This document shows positions 7,743 to 16,956 of a stretch of 64,000 bases of DNA, piece after piece; within the stretch, counting starts at the first letter, position 1; every line of letters starts with the position of its first letter. Origin of the DNA: Gemmatimonadetes bacterium T265 (GTDB taxonomy: Bacteria > Gemmatimonadota > Gemmatimonadetes > Gemmatimonadales > Gemmatimonadaceae); the NCBI GenBank assembly GCA_019973575.1, contig BPUI01000001.1, forward strand, positions 2,120,342 to 2,184,341. The letters are read 5' to 3'. The notes beneath the pieces were generated by a model. The model did not search any database and was not told the origin of the DNA. It was given only the letters and a program-made list of their open reading frames with translations. The translations under genes were made by a program, and so were the position numbers.

Positions 7743-8993
7743 GTGACTGCTCCCACCGACTCAAGCCCCACGTCCCCCGAAGAAGTCCCCGCCCACTTCG
7801 ACCGGGCGTTCAACGGTGCCGACGCCGACGCGGTGCTCGCCGTGTTCGACGAGACCCCGACGATGCGGATGACGGACGGCCGGGTCGTTGAAGCTGACCG
7901 GTCACAGCTGCGGGCGGCGTTCGCGCAAATGCTGTCCGTGCGGCCGCACATCCGCAACGAGGTGCGCCGCGGGCTGCGCTGCGACGACCTGGCCCTCGTC
8001 GTCATGGACTGGACCGTCACCGTGCACGACCCCGAGGGCCGGGAGCGGGTGGACCGCGGGACCGCCACCCAGGTGATGAAGCGGCAGGCCGACGGGAGCT
8101 GGCGCCTGAAGATCTCCAACCCCCTCGGCGTTGCGGGAGCGGCGGGAGTGCCCGCGCGCCGCGCGTCGCCCGACGCGCACGCACGGCACCCTGGCGCTGG
8201 GCGGAGACTCCGCGTGAATCGCCGCGTTGGTGACGCGTCCCTGTACGTCGAGGATAGAGGAGCCGGGGAACTCGCCCTCGTGTTTCTGCACTACCGGGGC
8301 GGCACGCACCGCACCTGGGACCGGGTCACCTCTCGGCTCGCGCACTCGTTCCGCTGCGTCGCCTACGACATGCACGGCTGGGGGCAGTCCGGCGCGGCGG
8401 ACGGCGGCTACTCCATGTCCGATCTGGCCGACGAGGCGGCCGCGCTGATCCGGCAGCTCGGCCTCACGCGGTACGTCCTCGTCGGGCACTCGATGGGCGG
8501 CAAGGTGGCCCAGCTCCTCGCGTCGCGCCGCCCGGCGGGGCTGGCCGGACTGGTCCTCGTCGCGCCCGCCGCGCCGACGCCCACGCACTTCCCCGAGGAC
8601 GCCCGTCAGCAGCAGATCCACGCCTACGACAACCGCGAGACGGTGCTCCAGACCATCACCTTCCTTAGTGCTCGTACGCCCGCGCCGGACGTGGTGGAAC
8701 AGATCGTCGCGGACAGCCTGAGCGGCGCCCCCGGGGCGAAGCTGGCGTGGCCGACCGCGGGCATCCTGGAGGACCTCTCGTCCGAGGTCTCGCGGATCGC
8801 CGTCCCGACGCTCGTCCTCGCGGGAGAGCGGGACCGCCTCGACTCGGTCGAGCAACACCGCCGCGAGATCATCGCCCGAATCCCCAACGCCCGCCTAGAG
8901 ATCGTCGCCGACAGCGGCCACCTCGTCCCCATCGACGAACCGGCGGCACTCGCCCGCGCGATCGCCGACTTCGGCGCCCAGGTGCCGGCGTGA
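7743..8993 (+). CDS. SnoaL-like domain fused to alpha/beta hydrolase
   Basis: One uninterrupted frame of 416 aa from GTG 7743, 8 bp after the HD gene. Residues 1 to about 130 form a SnoaL/NTF2-like fold (EEVPAHFDRAFNGADADAVL, MDWTVTVHDPEGRERV, WRLKISNPLG). After a low-complexity linker, residues about 158 to 416 are an alpha/beta hydrolase: LVFLHYRGGTHRTWD oxyanion strand, GHSMGG nucleophile elbow with the catalytic Ser, GERDRLDS acid and DSGHLVPI histidine. In relatives the two domains are separate proteins, and a GTG at 8214 would give a free-standing hydrolase. It may be a genuine fusion, or a loss of the stop between two genes, or two proteins made from one frame. Probably in one operon with the HD gene. 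Confidence 0.75.
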   Translation: MTAPTDSSPTSPEEVPAHFDRAFNGADADAVLAVFDETPTMRMTDGRVVEADRSQLRAAFAQMLSVRPHIRNEVRRGLRCDDLALVVMDWTVTVHDPEGRERVDRGTATQVMKRQADGSWRLKISNPLGVAGAAGVPARRASPDAHARHPGAGRRLRVNRRVGDASLYVEDRGAGELALVFLHYRGGTHRTWDRVTSRLAHSFRCVAYDMHGWGQSGAADGGYSMSDLADEAAALIRQLGLTRYVLVGHSMGGKVAQLLASRRPAGLAGLVLVAPAAPTPTHFPEDARQQQIHAYDNRETVLQTITFLSARTPAPDVVEQIVADSLSGAPGAKLAWPTAGILEDLSSEVSRIAVPTLVLAGERDRLDSVEQHRREIIARIPNARLEIVADSGHLVPIDEPAALARAIADFGAQVPA

Positions 8994-9334
8994 ATCTGGA
9001 CCAGCCTGGACTCCGGGCGTGAGCCCGCCGCGCGAACGGTAGCGGGTCGCGCGTGCGCTCAGGGCCGCACCCGTCCAGCCGACGGACGACACGCGGGGAC
9101 GACCGGGCACGCCGCCGGCGGCGTGCCCGCGGCGGCGAGAGGAGGGGGGGGACGCCGCCGAGCGCTTGGTCGGGAGGGCGGCTGCGACACCCACAGCGCA
9201 AGCGTTTGCGCGACCGTCGTCTCACCAGACCGCGGCGGACGAGCGTCGGAACGGGGGGCGGCTCCACAGCACGAGACCGGGTGTTAGGCGCATTCCGATG
9301 CGCGCCCGCCTAACTGCTCACAACCGACCATTCG
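8994..9334. other. Gene-free stretch
   Basis: No gene could be supported on either strand between the hydrolase fusion and the end of the histidine kinase. It holds three copies of the GTTAGGC/GCCTAAC heptamer within 60 bp (9283, 9308, 9334); the last one forms the TAA stop of the kinase. Confidence 0.4.
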
Positions 9335-12300
9335 TTAGGCACTCACGGGCGCGTCGGGCGGGGCGAGGCGGTGCCCGCCGAGGCTGACGCGCGTGGCCCG
9401 CGCGATCAGCCGCGCCACGGCGTCCCGGGCGCGGGCGAGCGCGGCGCCCTCGCGGGCACTCTCCCCGGCGCCCTCCCCGGCCCCGGCGCCGCTCTGCGCC
9501 GCGCGCCCCAGCGCGGCGTCGAGCTCCTCGCCCAGGAGCACCAGCTCGCGCGCGACCGCCGCGGCGGGCCACCTGAGCCGGGCGCGCTGCGCCCCGTGCC
9601 GCTCCGCGACCGTGGCCAGGATCGCCGTGCCGTCGCGCAGCAGTGCGGGCGTGTCGGGCCCGCCGGCGGCGAGCGTGCGCAGCGCGAGCGCGACGTCGGT
9701 GACGAACGTGGCCGCGTGGTCCTCCAGCTCGGCGTCGGTGCGCGGCCGGCCGTTCGGGGCCGCGGTGGGGATCGCCGGGTCGGCCCGCAGGCGCGCCGCC
9801 CACGCGCGCACCACGGGCCCGGCAGCGGCCAGCAGCGCGTCGCCGAGGCGCGCCAGGGCGGGGTCGGCGGCCCCCAAGGGGTCCCGCGCGTCGTCCCCAC
9901 CGTCGGGCGCCGCCCGCCCACCGCCCGGGGCGCCGACGGCGGGCGGGCGGTCAGCCGGTGCCCCCGCGGCCGGTGCCCCCGCGGCCGGCGCTCTCACGGC
10001 CGGTGCGCCCGCGGCCGGCGTCGGCGGGCGCGGCTGGGCCCGCCGCTCGGCCATCGGCAGCCAGAGTGTGAAGGTGCTCCCCGCCCCCGGCGTGCTCTCC
10101 ACCGTGAGATCGCCGCCCATGAGCCGCGCCAGCCGCCGGCTGATCGTCAGCCCGAGCCCCGTGCCGCCCACCGCGCGCGTGTACGGGTTCGTCCCCGCGC
10201 CGGCTTGTGTGAACGGCTCGAAAATGCGCTCCCGCTGGTCGGGCGCGATCCCCACGCCCGTGTCGGCCACGCGCAGCGCCAGGTACGGACCGCCGGCCGC
10301 CGCCGCCTCGCCCACCGCACACGTGAGCGCCACGCGCCCGCCCGCGGGCGTGAACTTGACGGCGTTGGCCAGCAGGTTGACGAGGACCTGCCGCACCCGC
10401 GGCTCGTCGCCCAGGTAGTGCACGTCGGCGGGCGCGTCGCACGCCTCGGTGAGCGCGAGGTCCTTGGCCGCCGCCTGCGGCCGCACGAGCGCGAGCGCGG
10501 CGTCCGTCGTGCCCGCGACCGCCACGGGCGCGCGCTCCACGCTCACCGCCCCGGCGTCGATCTTGGACAGGTCGAGCACCTCGTTCACGAGCCCGAGCAG
10601 GTGGCGCTGGCTCGCCTGGATGCGCTCGAGCTGCTGGCGCTGGGCGTCGGTGACCGGGCCGGTGATGCCTAACGCCAACAGCTCCGCGTAGCCGCCGATG
10701 GCGTTGAGCGGCGTCCGGAGCTCGTGGCTCATCGTGCTCAGGAAGTCGCTCCGGGCGCGGGTCGCCGCCTCCGCTGCTCGCCGCGCGTTCTCCGCGTCGG
10801 CGCGGGCCGCCTGGCTCTCCGCCAGCAGCCGCTCGACCCGGCGGCGGGCCCCCACCTGCTCGGTCACGTCCACGGCGAAGTTGAGAATCGCGACCACGTG
10901 GCCGCCGGCGTCGCGCACCGGCTCGAAGCGCAGGTCGAACCAGGTGTCCTGCACGCCGGCGCCGTCCCGGTCGTAGCGCACGAGCGTCTCCGGCCCGACC
11001 CACGGCTCGCCGGTCTGGTACACGCGGTCGTGCAGGTCGAACATCCCGCTGCCGGCGAGCTCGGGGAACGCCTCCGCCGGGACGAGCCCGGTGACGTCGC
11101 GCCCACCGCCGCTGACGCGCTTGAACGCCTCGTTGACGAGCGTGAAGCGGTGCTCGGGGCCCTCGAGCAGCGCGAGCGGCGCCGGCATGTGCAGGACGAC
11201 CGACCGGAGCCGCTCGCGCTCGGCCTCCAGCTCGGCCAGCAGCCGCGCGCGCTCCTGCTCGGCCCGCAACCGCGCGGTCACGTCGGTGAACGTGATACCG
11301 ATCTCCGCGTCCGCCCCCGGTCCGCCGGTCGCGTCGCCGATGCGCACCACCGTGAGCGTGAGGCCGGCCACGAGCTCGTCGTGCTCGTACAGGACCTCGC
11401 GGTACCCCGGCTCGCCCGTTTCGAGCACGCGCACGTAGTCCGCGAACACGCCGTCCGGCCCCGTCCCCGGCCAGATGCCGAGCACGGTGCCGGCCAGGAG
11501 CTGCGCGCGCGGCTGCCCGACGATGCGCGCGCCGGCCGCGTTCACGTAGGGGATCGTGAAGTCGACCACGGCGCCGTCCGGGCCGTACACGGGCCGGTGG
11601 ATGGCGAAGCCGAGCGGCGAGGCGTCCTGCACGGTCCGGAAGCGCGCCTCGCTCTCGGCCAGCGCCGCGCGCGCCGCCTCGCTCTCGGCCAGCAGTCGCT
11701 CGACCTCGCGCCGGGCGCGCACCTGGTCGGTCACGTCGATCGAGAAGTTCAGCACGCCGACCACCCGGCCGTCCACGTCGCGCACGGGCTCGTAGCGCAG
11801 GTCGAACCAGAGGTCCTCCGGCCCCAGCCCACTCTGGTCGTAGCGCACGGGCGTCTCGGGCGCGACCCACGCCGCGCCGCTCGCGACCACCTCGTCGAAC
11901 CGCTCGAGGATGCCCTGGCCGGCGAGCTCGGGGTAGGCCTCGCGCGGGGTGAGCCCGGTGAAGTCGCGCCCGCCGCTGATCCGCCGGAACGCCGCGTTGA
12001 CGACCGCGAGGCGGTGCTCGGACCCCCAGTGCAGCGCCACCGGCGCCGGCATCGCCAGCACGAGGAGCGCGAGCCGCTCGCGCTCGACGCGGAGCGCCGC
12101 CTCGGCCCGCACCCGCCCCGTGGTCTCGGTCAACACGTGCAGCCCGCCGCCCACCCGATTGGCTTCGTCGCGCACCGGGACGAACGCGTAGCTGAAGAAC
12201 GCCTCTTCGTCGCGCCCGTCGCGGCGGAGGACGAACCGCTGGTCCTCGTACGCGGGGACGGGGCCGCCGGCCATAACCCGCGCGAAGTCGGGCGCGAGCT

Positions 12301-12634
12301 GGTCCCAGACCTCGGCCCAGACCTCGCGCGTCGGGCGCCCGAGCGCCCCCGGGTGCTTGGCCGCACCGAGCACCGCGCGATAGGCGTCGTTGTAGACGAG
12401 CACCAGCTCCGGCCCCCAGGAGAGGGCCATGGGGCCGGGCGCCGCCAGACAGACGCCGACCGCGGTCCGCAGGCTCGACGGCCACCCATCGACGGGGCCG
12501 AGCGGCGTGGCGGCCCAGTCGAACGCGCGGCAGCGGGCGGCCATCTCGGAGTCGCCCGGGAACACGGCCTTGAGGACATCGTCGAGGGCGTCGTCCGCGG
12601 CGGCGGGCGGCCGCGGGGCGGCGGGCGTGGTCAT
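9335..12634 (-). CDS. Multi-PAS sensor histidine kinase with extra C-terminal domain
   Basis: Cytosolic sensor kinase of about 1099 aa without membrane segments. Four PAS-type modules occupy residues about 20 to 610; two are close copies of each other, each with a phrase like WFDLRYEPVRD. The dimerisation and phosphoacceptor site is SDFLSTMSHELRTPLNAIGG (about residue 630), and the ATPase domain shows NLLANAVKFTP, VADTGVGIAP and GGTGLGLTISRRLARLMGG (up to about 840). A Pro/Ala-rich repetitive linker (APAAGAPAAGAP) then leads to a helical domain (about 910 to 1050) recalling the RsbR/RsbRD N-terminal sensory fold. ATG 12634 is chosen over an upstream TTG-type start. There is no adjacent response regulator. 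Two internal heptamers sit at 9334 (stop) and 10667. Confidence 0.88.
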   Translation of the reverse strand: MTTPAAPRPPAAADDALDDVLKAVFPGDSEMAARCRAFDWAATPLGPVDGWPSSLRTAVGVCLAAPGPMALSWGPELVLVYNDAYRAVLGAAKHPGALGRPTREVWAEVWDQLAPDFARVMAGGPVPAYEDQRFVLRRDGRDEEAFFSYAFVPVRDEANRVGGGLHVLTETTGRVRAEAALRVERERLALLVLAMPAPVALHWGSEHRLAVVNAAFRRISGGRDFTGLTPREAYPELAGQGILERFDEVVASGAAWVAPETPVRYDQSGLGPEDLWFDLRYEPVRDVDGRVVGVLNFSIDVTDQVRARREVERLLAESEAARAALAESEARFRTVQDASPLGFAIHRPVYGPDGAVVDFTIPYVNAAGARIVGQPRAQLLAGTVLGIWPGTGPDGVFADYVRVLETGEPGYREVLYEHDELVAGLTLTVVRIGDATGGPGADAEIGITFTDVTARLRAEQERARLLAELEAERERLRSVVLHMPAPLALLEGPEHRFTLVNEAFKRVSGGGRDVTGLVPAEAFPELAGSGMFDLHDRVYQTGEPWVGPETLVRYDRDGAGVQDTWFDLRFEPVRDAGGHVVAILNFAVDVTEQVGARRRVERLLAESQAARADAENARRAAEAATRARSDFLSTMSHELRTPLNAIGGYAELLALGITGPVTDAQRQQLERIQASQRHLLGLVNEVLDLSKIDAGAVSVERAPVAVAGTTDAALALVRPQAAAKDLALTEACDAPADVHYLGDEPRVRQVLVNLLANAVKFTPAGGRVALTCAVGEAAAAGGPYLALRVADTGVGIAPDQRERIFEPFTQAGAGTNPYTRAVGGTGLGLTISRRLARLMGGDLTVESTPGAGSTFTLWLPMAERRAQPRPPTPAAGAPAVRAPAAGAPAAGAPADRPPAVGAPGGGRAAPDGGDDARDPLGAADPALARLGDALLAAAGPVVRAWAARLRADPAIPTAAPNGRPRTDAELEDHAATFVTDVALALRTLAAGGPDTPALLRDGTAILATVAERHGAQRARLRWPAAAVARELVLLGEELDAALGRAAQSGAGAGEGAGESAREGAALARARDAVARLIARATRVSLGGHRLAPPDAPVSA

Positions 12635-13362
12635 GCGCGCAAGGTCACGCCCGCGCGCGCCCCATCGCAAGCGCGGCCCTCGACCGATTGCCTGTCCCGC
12701 GTCCAACCGGGTCGCGTTCAGCGAGCGTTCGCGAGATTCCCGCCCCGCGCGGGCAGTTTGACTCCGAGATGGACTTGAGTCGCTTTGGCTCTCCCGGACT
12801 GTGATACGCGCGTACTCGGCCGCGAAGTCCGTCGTCTGCTCGCGCGCGCGTCTGGCGCGTAACGTCTCGTGCTGGGCTTCGGGACGGATCGTGATCGCGC
12901 GGCGCGCCGAGGTCGAGCGCGTGCACTGCGCGCGGAGCGGGCCGGTCCCGCACCGCGCGGGGCGCGTGATCCGCTCGGGCGCGCGCGAGCAGGGCGAGGC
13001 CGTCGAGGCCCGTCTCTACGGCCCGCGCCCGGCGGCCGGACTCGCTGACTCACCGTCCACATGGCCCCGAGCCCAGGCGTCGAGTCGCGGCGCTGTCGGC
13101 CGCACTCGAACGCGCCATACGCAACCCCGTCGCCCGCACGCCCGACCCCGATGTGGAGCGCATCGTTCGGCGCCGACCAGGGCCCACGCGATCTGGCGGT
13201 CCCTGGCCCGGCGACCCCGGACGCCGGGACGCGGCACCTGCAGCTTCTGCTGGGCGCGCGAGGCCGGCGGCGCCAGCAAGCGCGACGCGCCGCGGGCGCG
13301 GCCGGGCATGGGCGCATCGCACATCTCTCGACTTCACAAGAGACCGTCGGTGGGGCCCGGCA
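12635..13362. other. Long gene-free stretch
   Basis: About 730 bp between two minus-strand genes. All six frames give Arg- and Pro-rich translations typical of shadow frames in GC-rich DNA, without any recognisable motif, start context or third-position bias. It may hold the promoter of the histidine kinase (right of 12634), a decayed gene, or a structured RNA; none of these can be supported from the sequence. Confidence 0.35.
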
Positions 13363-16146
13363 TCACCGCCCGCCCAGCGCGGGTCCGGCACCCCGGCCGC
13401 CACCCGCGCACGCGGCCGCCGCGTCGTGCAGGCCCGCGCGCAGGTCCGCGAGGTGCGGGTCGTCCGCCGTCGGACCGGGGCGACGCGCGGTGTACGCCGC
13501 GACCGCCTGCCGGGCGAGCGCCTCGGCGCGCCGGCAGTCGCCGGCGTTCCGCAACAGCGTTGCCAGTGCGTCGAGCGGCTGCGCGGTCGCGTCCCACACG
13601 GTAACGTGCCGTGCGCGGAGCAGGCGCGCCGTCACCGCCAGCGCCTCCGCCTCATGCCCCCGCGCGGCCTCGGCGACGGCCAGCGCTTTTCGCGCCATGT
13701 TCACGTCGGGGTGGTCCGGGCCCTCCACCCGCGCGAACGTGTCCATCCCGCGGCGGAGTAGCCCGATCGCGGCGGCCGGTTGGCCGCTGCGGTACAGGAT
13801 CACGCCGAGCGTGTACGCACTGCCGGCCACGTCGCGGTGGACGTCGCCGTACAGGCGCTCGCGGCTCCGGAGCACGCGCCGCTGCACCCGCTCGGCCTCG
13901 GCGTACGCGCCGCTCCCCATCAACTCCCATGACAGCTCGGACTCGGCCGCGAGCACCTCCGGGTGGTCGGCGGGGAGCCGCCCGCGCTGGAGTTCGAGTG
14001 CCCGCCGGACGGCGCGCTCCGCCTCGCGGTGCCGGCCCGCGTTGCGCAGGATGATTGCCAGAAAGAAGTACGCGCGGGCCACCGCTGGATGCTCGCGCCC
14101 CTCCCAGCGCTCCCGGAGCGCGACGACCTGCTGCTCGAGCGCCGCCGCGCTGTCCGCGTCGTGCTCCATCAGGCGCACGCTGGCGAGTTCCTCGAGCGCG
14201 TCGGTGGGCGCCGGCCCCGGCGCACCGCGCTCGGCTCCGAGCGCCAGCCCGAGCAGGCGCTCGGCCTCGCCGTAACGGCCCTGCAGCCGGCGCAGGGTGG
14301 CGAGCTCCAGCCGCGTGGCGGCCAGGTCGATGCCGCCGTCGCCGGGGAGCGCCTCGCGCGCGGCGAGCGCCTGCGTGAGGAGGGTGTCGGCGCCGGCGAA
14401 GTCGCTCTTCGCCCGGCGCACGACGCCGAGCTCGTGGACGAGGCTGGCGAGCTCGGCGTCGGGGCCGGGGCGAGCGCCCAGCAGCTGGCGGCGGGTCGCG
14501 AGGCCGCGGCGGAGGAGCGAGTCCGCGTCGTCGTAGCGCCCCAGATTGCGCGCCACCACGCCCAGCGTGCGCAGCAGCTCCGCGCGCACCGCGGGCTGCC
14601 CGGCGAGTTCCCGCTCCAGACGGTCGGCGCCGAGTCCGAGTCCGAGCCGCGCGCCCGTCCGGCTTCCCTCCCGACGGTCCCCCACCTGGTACGGGTCGGC
14701 GTCCTGCGCGAGCGACGCGACGAAGCGCGTGACCTGCCGCGCCTTGGCTGCCTCCGCCGTGGCCTGAGCGAGCGCCCGCGCGATCCGCGCCTGCGCCCGC
14801 GCGGTGCGGGTTTCCTGCACCGTCGCGACGGCGGCCGTGCCGGCGAGGAGGGCGAACAGCCCCGCCGCCGCGGCGACGCCCCAGCGGTTGCGGCGCACGA
14901 AGGCGCGCGCCCGGTACGCGCGGCCGTTGGGCCGGGCGCGCACGGGGAACCCGGTGCGGTGCCGCTCAAGATCATCGAGCAGCTCCGCGGCCGAGGCGTA
15001 ACGGCGCTCGGGCTCGGGGTCGAGCGCCTTGAGGACGATCGTGTCGAGGTCGCCGGCGAGCCGGCGGCGGAGCCGGTCGGGCGTCGTGCCGCGCGCGGCG
15101 GCCACGTTCGGCGGCGCGGTGCGCACCGCGGTCGAGGGGCGGGCGGGGCGCGGGGCCGCGCCCGCCCCCGCCACGACACCCCAGGCGCCGCCCGGCCCGG
15201 CGGCGCTCGGCGGGCGGCGCCCGGCCAGCAGCTCGTAGAGCACGACGCCTAACGCGTAGACGTCGGTGGCCGTGGTCACCGGCTCGCCGCGCACCTGCTC
15301 GGGCGCGGCGTACTCGGGCGTCAGGAGCCGAACGCCCGCCTCGGTCAACCCGGCGCGTGCCGCATCGGCGCCGCCGTCCGCGGCGTCCTCGGCGAGCAGC
15401 TTCGCGATGCCGAAGTCGAGCAGCTTCACGTCGCCGGCGGCCGTGACGAGGAGATTGCCCGGCTTGAGGTCGCGGTGGACGACGAGGTTGCGGTGGGCAT
15501 AGGCGACCGCCGCGCAGGCTTGCTCGACCAGCCGCAGCCGCGCGGCCACGCCGAGGCGGCGCGCGTCGCAGTAGCGGTCGAGCGGCTCGCCGTCCACGTA
15601 CTCCATGGCGAAGAACGGCGTGCCGTCGTCGGCCACGCCGGCGTCGAGCAGCCGGGCCACGTACGGGTGGTCGAGCCGGGCGAGCACGCGCCGCTCGACG
15701 AGGAAGCGCTCGACCCGCTCGGGGGCGGCCAGCCCGCCGCGCACGAGCTTGAGGGCGACCTGCTTGCCCACGTCCTCCCGCACGGCCAGGTACACGGTGC
15801 CCATCCCCCCGCGCCCGATCTCGCGGACGAGCTGGTACGCGCCGACGCGGCGTCCGGCCACTGGCGCGGCCGCCACCGCGTCGTCCGACCCGGTCGCGAA
15901 CGGCCCGCCGGACGTCGCGCCGGAGGCCGGCGCGCCGAGGGCCACCGGCGACGGGCCGAGCCGGATGGACGCGTCCGCGTCGGCGGCGAGCATGCGTTCG
16001 ACCACGGCGCGCAGCGCGGGGTCGTCCGCGCACGCCGCGTCGAGGACCGCGCGCCGCGCGGCGGCCGTGTGCTCGACCGCGTCGTGGAACGCCGCCTGCG
16101 CGCGCCGCCACCGCTCGGGCGTGAGGCCCGGCCGGAGGTCAATCAT
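13363..16146 (-). CDS. Membrane-anchored Ser/Thr protein kinase with TPR domain
   Basis: Bacterial Hanks-type kinase of 927 aa. Residues 1 to 100 include a helical lead typical of ECF-linked kinases (PERWRRAQAAFHDAV). The kinase domain spans about 104 to 370: glycine loop IGRGGMGTVYLAV, VAL-K lysine (QVALKLVRGG), catalytic loop HRDLKPGNLLV, metal site LLDFGIAKLL and APEQVRGEPVTTATDVYALG. One membrane helix (GVAAAAGLFALLAGTAAVAT, about 422 to 441) separates it from an extracytoplasmic TPR-like tail (about 480 to 910) with repeated YxxAExLxRxAL patterns. It follows the ECF sigma gene by 18 bp and is surely co-transcribed. In such pairs the kinase is thought to act on the sigma pathway; here that is inference. 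Confidence 0.9.
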   Translation of the reverse strand: MIDLRPGLTPERWRRAQAAFHDAVEHTAAARRAVLDAACADDPALRAVVERMLAADADASIRLGPSPVALGAPASGATSGGPFATGSDDAVAAAPVAGRRVGAYQLVREIGRGGMGTVYLAVREDVGKQVALKLVRGGLAAPERVERFLVERRVLARLDHPYVARLLDAGVADDGTPFFAMEYVDGEPLDRYCDARRLGVAARLRLVEQACAAVAYAHRNLVVHRDLKPGNLLVTAAGDVKLLDFGIAKLLAEDAADGGADAARAGLTEAGVRLLTPEYAAPEQVRGEPVTTATDVYALGVVLYELLAGRRPPSAAGPGGAWGVVAGAGAAPRPARPSTAVRTAPPNVAAARGTTPDRLRRRLAGDLDTIVLKALDPEPERRYASAAELLDDLERHRTGFPVRARPNGRAYRARAFVRRNRWGVAAAAGLFALLAGTAAVATVQETRTARAQARIARALAQATAEAAKARQVTRFVASLAQDADPYQVGDRREGSRTGARLGLGLGADRLERELAGQPAVRAELLRTLGVVARNLGRYDDADSLLRRGLATRRQLLGARPGPDAELASLVHELGVVRRAKSDFAGADTLLTQALAAREALPGDGGIDLAATRLELATLRRLQGRYGEAERLLGLALGAERGAPGPAPTDALEELASVRLMEHDADSAAALEQQVVALRERWEGREHPAVARAYFFLAIILRNAGRHREAERAVRRALELQRGRLPADHPEVLAAESELSWELMGSGAYAEAERVQRRVLRSRERLYGDVHRDVAGSAYTLGVILYRSGQPAAAIGLLRRGMDTFARVEGPDHPDVNMARKALAVAEAARGHEAEALAVTARLLRARHVTVWDATAQPLDALATLLRNAGDCRRAEALARQAVAAYTARRPGPTADDPHLADLRAGLHDAAAACAGGGRGAGPALGGR

Positions 16147-16164
16147 CGGCGTTAGGCATACCCG

Positions 16165-16707
16165 TTAGGCGTCGCCCAGCTCGGCGGCGAGCCACGCGCG
16201 GGCGGCGCGCCAGTCGCGGTTCACCGTCGGCACCGAGACGTCGAGCAGCGCCGCCGTCTCCTCGGCGGTGAGCCCGGCGAAGTAGCGGCACTCGACGACG
16301 CGCGCGTGCCGCGGCTCGAGCGCGGCCAGCCGCTCCAGCGCCGCGTCGAGGGCGATCAGGTGCTCGGGGCGGAGCGGGGCGGCGGCCGCCGCCCCGTCGA
16401 GGGTGACGAGTTGCGCGCCGCCGCCGCGCTTGGCCCGCAGCCGCGCCCGCGCGGCGTCGACCAGCACCTGCCGCATCGCGCGCGCGGCGAGGGCGAAGAA
16501 GTGCGCGCGCCCGCGCCACTCCTGGTCGGCCGCGGGCACGAGCTTGAGGTACGCCTCGTGGACGAGCGCGGTGCTGGAGAGCGTGGCGCCGGGCTGGCCG
16601 CGCCGCACCAGGCGCGCCAGCCGCCGCAGCTCGGCGTAGACGGCGGCGAACACCCGGTCGAGCGCCTGCGCGTCGCCCGCGCCGGCCTCGCGGAGCAGGG
16701 TCGTCAC
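16165..16707 (-). CDS. ECF-family RNA polymerase sigma factor
   Basis: Small sigma-70-family factor of about 180 aa. Region 2 reads DRVFAAVYAELRRLARLVRR with TALVHEAYLKLV and RAHFFALAARAMRQVLVDAA, a pattern of the ECF group common in Planctomycetes, Acidobacteria and Gemmatimonadota. Region 4 is RVVECRYFAGLTAEETAALL followed by DVSVPTVNRDWRAARAWLAA, the -35 recognition helix-turn-helix. The start is uncertain: GTG 16707 puts the usual ten residues before region 2, and a TTG about 75 bp upstream is an alternative. The TAA stop lies in a GCCTAAC context. No anti-sigma gene is adjacent; instead the kinase-TPR gene follows by 18 bp, suggesting control by phosphorylation. Confidence 0.88.
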   Translation of the reverse strand: MTTLLREAGAGDAQALDRVFAAVYAELRRLARLVRRGQPGATLSSTALVHEAYLKLVPAADQEWRGRAHFFALAARAMRQVLVDAARARLRAKRGGGAQLVTLDGAAAAAPLRPEHLIALDAALERLAALEPRHARVVECRYFAGLTAEETAALLDVSVPTVNRDWRAARAWLAAELGDA

Positions 16708-16956
16708 GGTGCCCGGCAGCGCCGGACCGGGCGGCAGCGCGCCCGGTGGTCGCGGGCCCGGCGGAACGGCGTGCGTCGCCAATGATCGGTTTTGGCGCGG
16801 GGTGACGTGCTCTCCGGGTGGCGGGCGTGCGGCGTCTCGCCCGACGGCGTTTCGCAAGATGCCGCCGCGGCCACCGCCGCGGAATGCCGCGCCCGCTCGT
16901 GTGCTCCCCGTCCACCCCGGACGGGCCGTCGCTCGTGCCTTCCACCCCGTCCTCCA

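Noticed and set aside
10724-12778. 684-aa plus-strand frame opposite the histidine kinase
   Set aside because: His/Arg/Val-rich shadow frame of a clearly conserved kinase on the other strand.
12735-13330. Overlapping 100 to 270-aa frames in the gap between two kinases
   Set aside because: Arg/Pro-rich without motifs or third-position bias on any strand.
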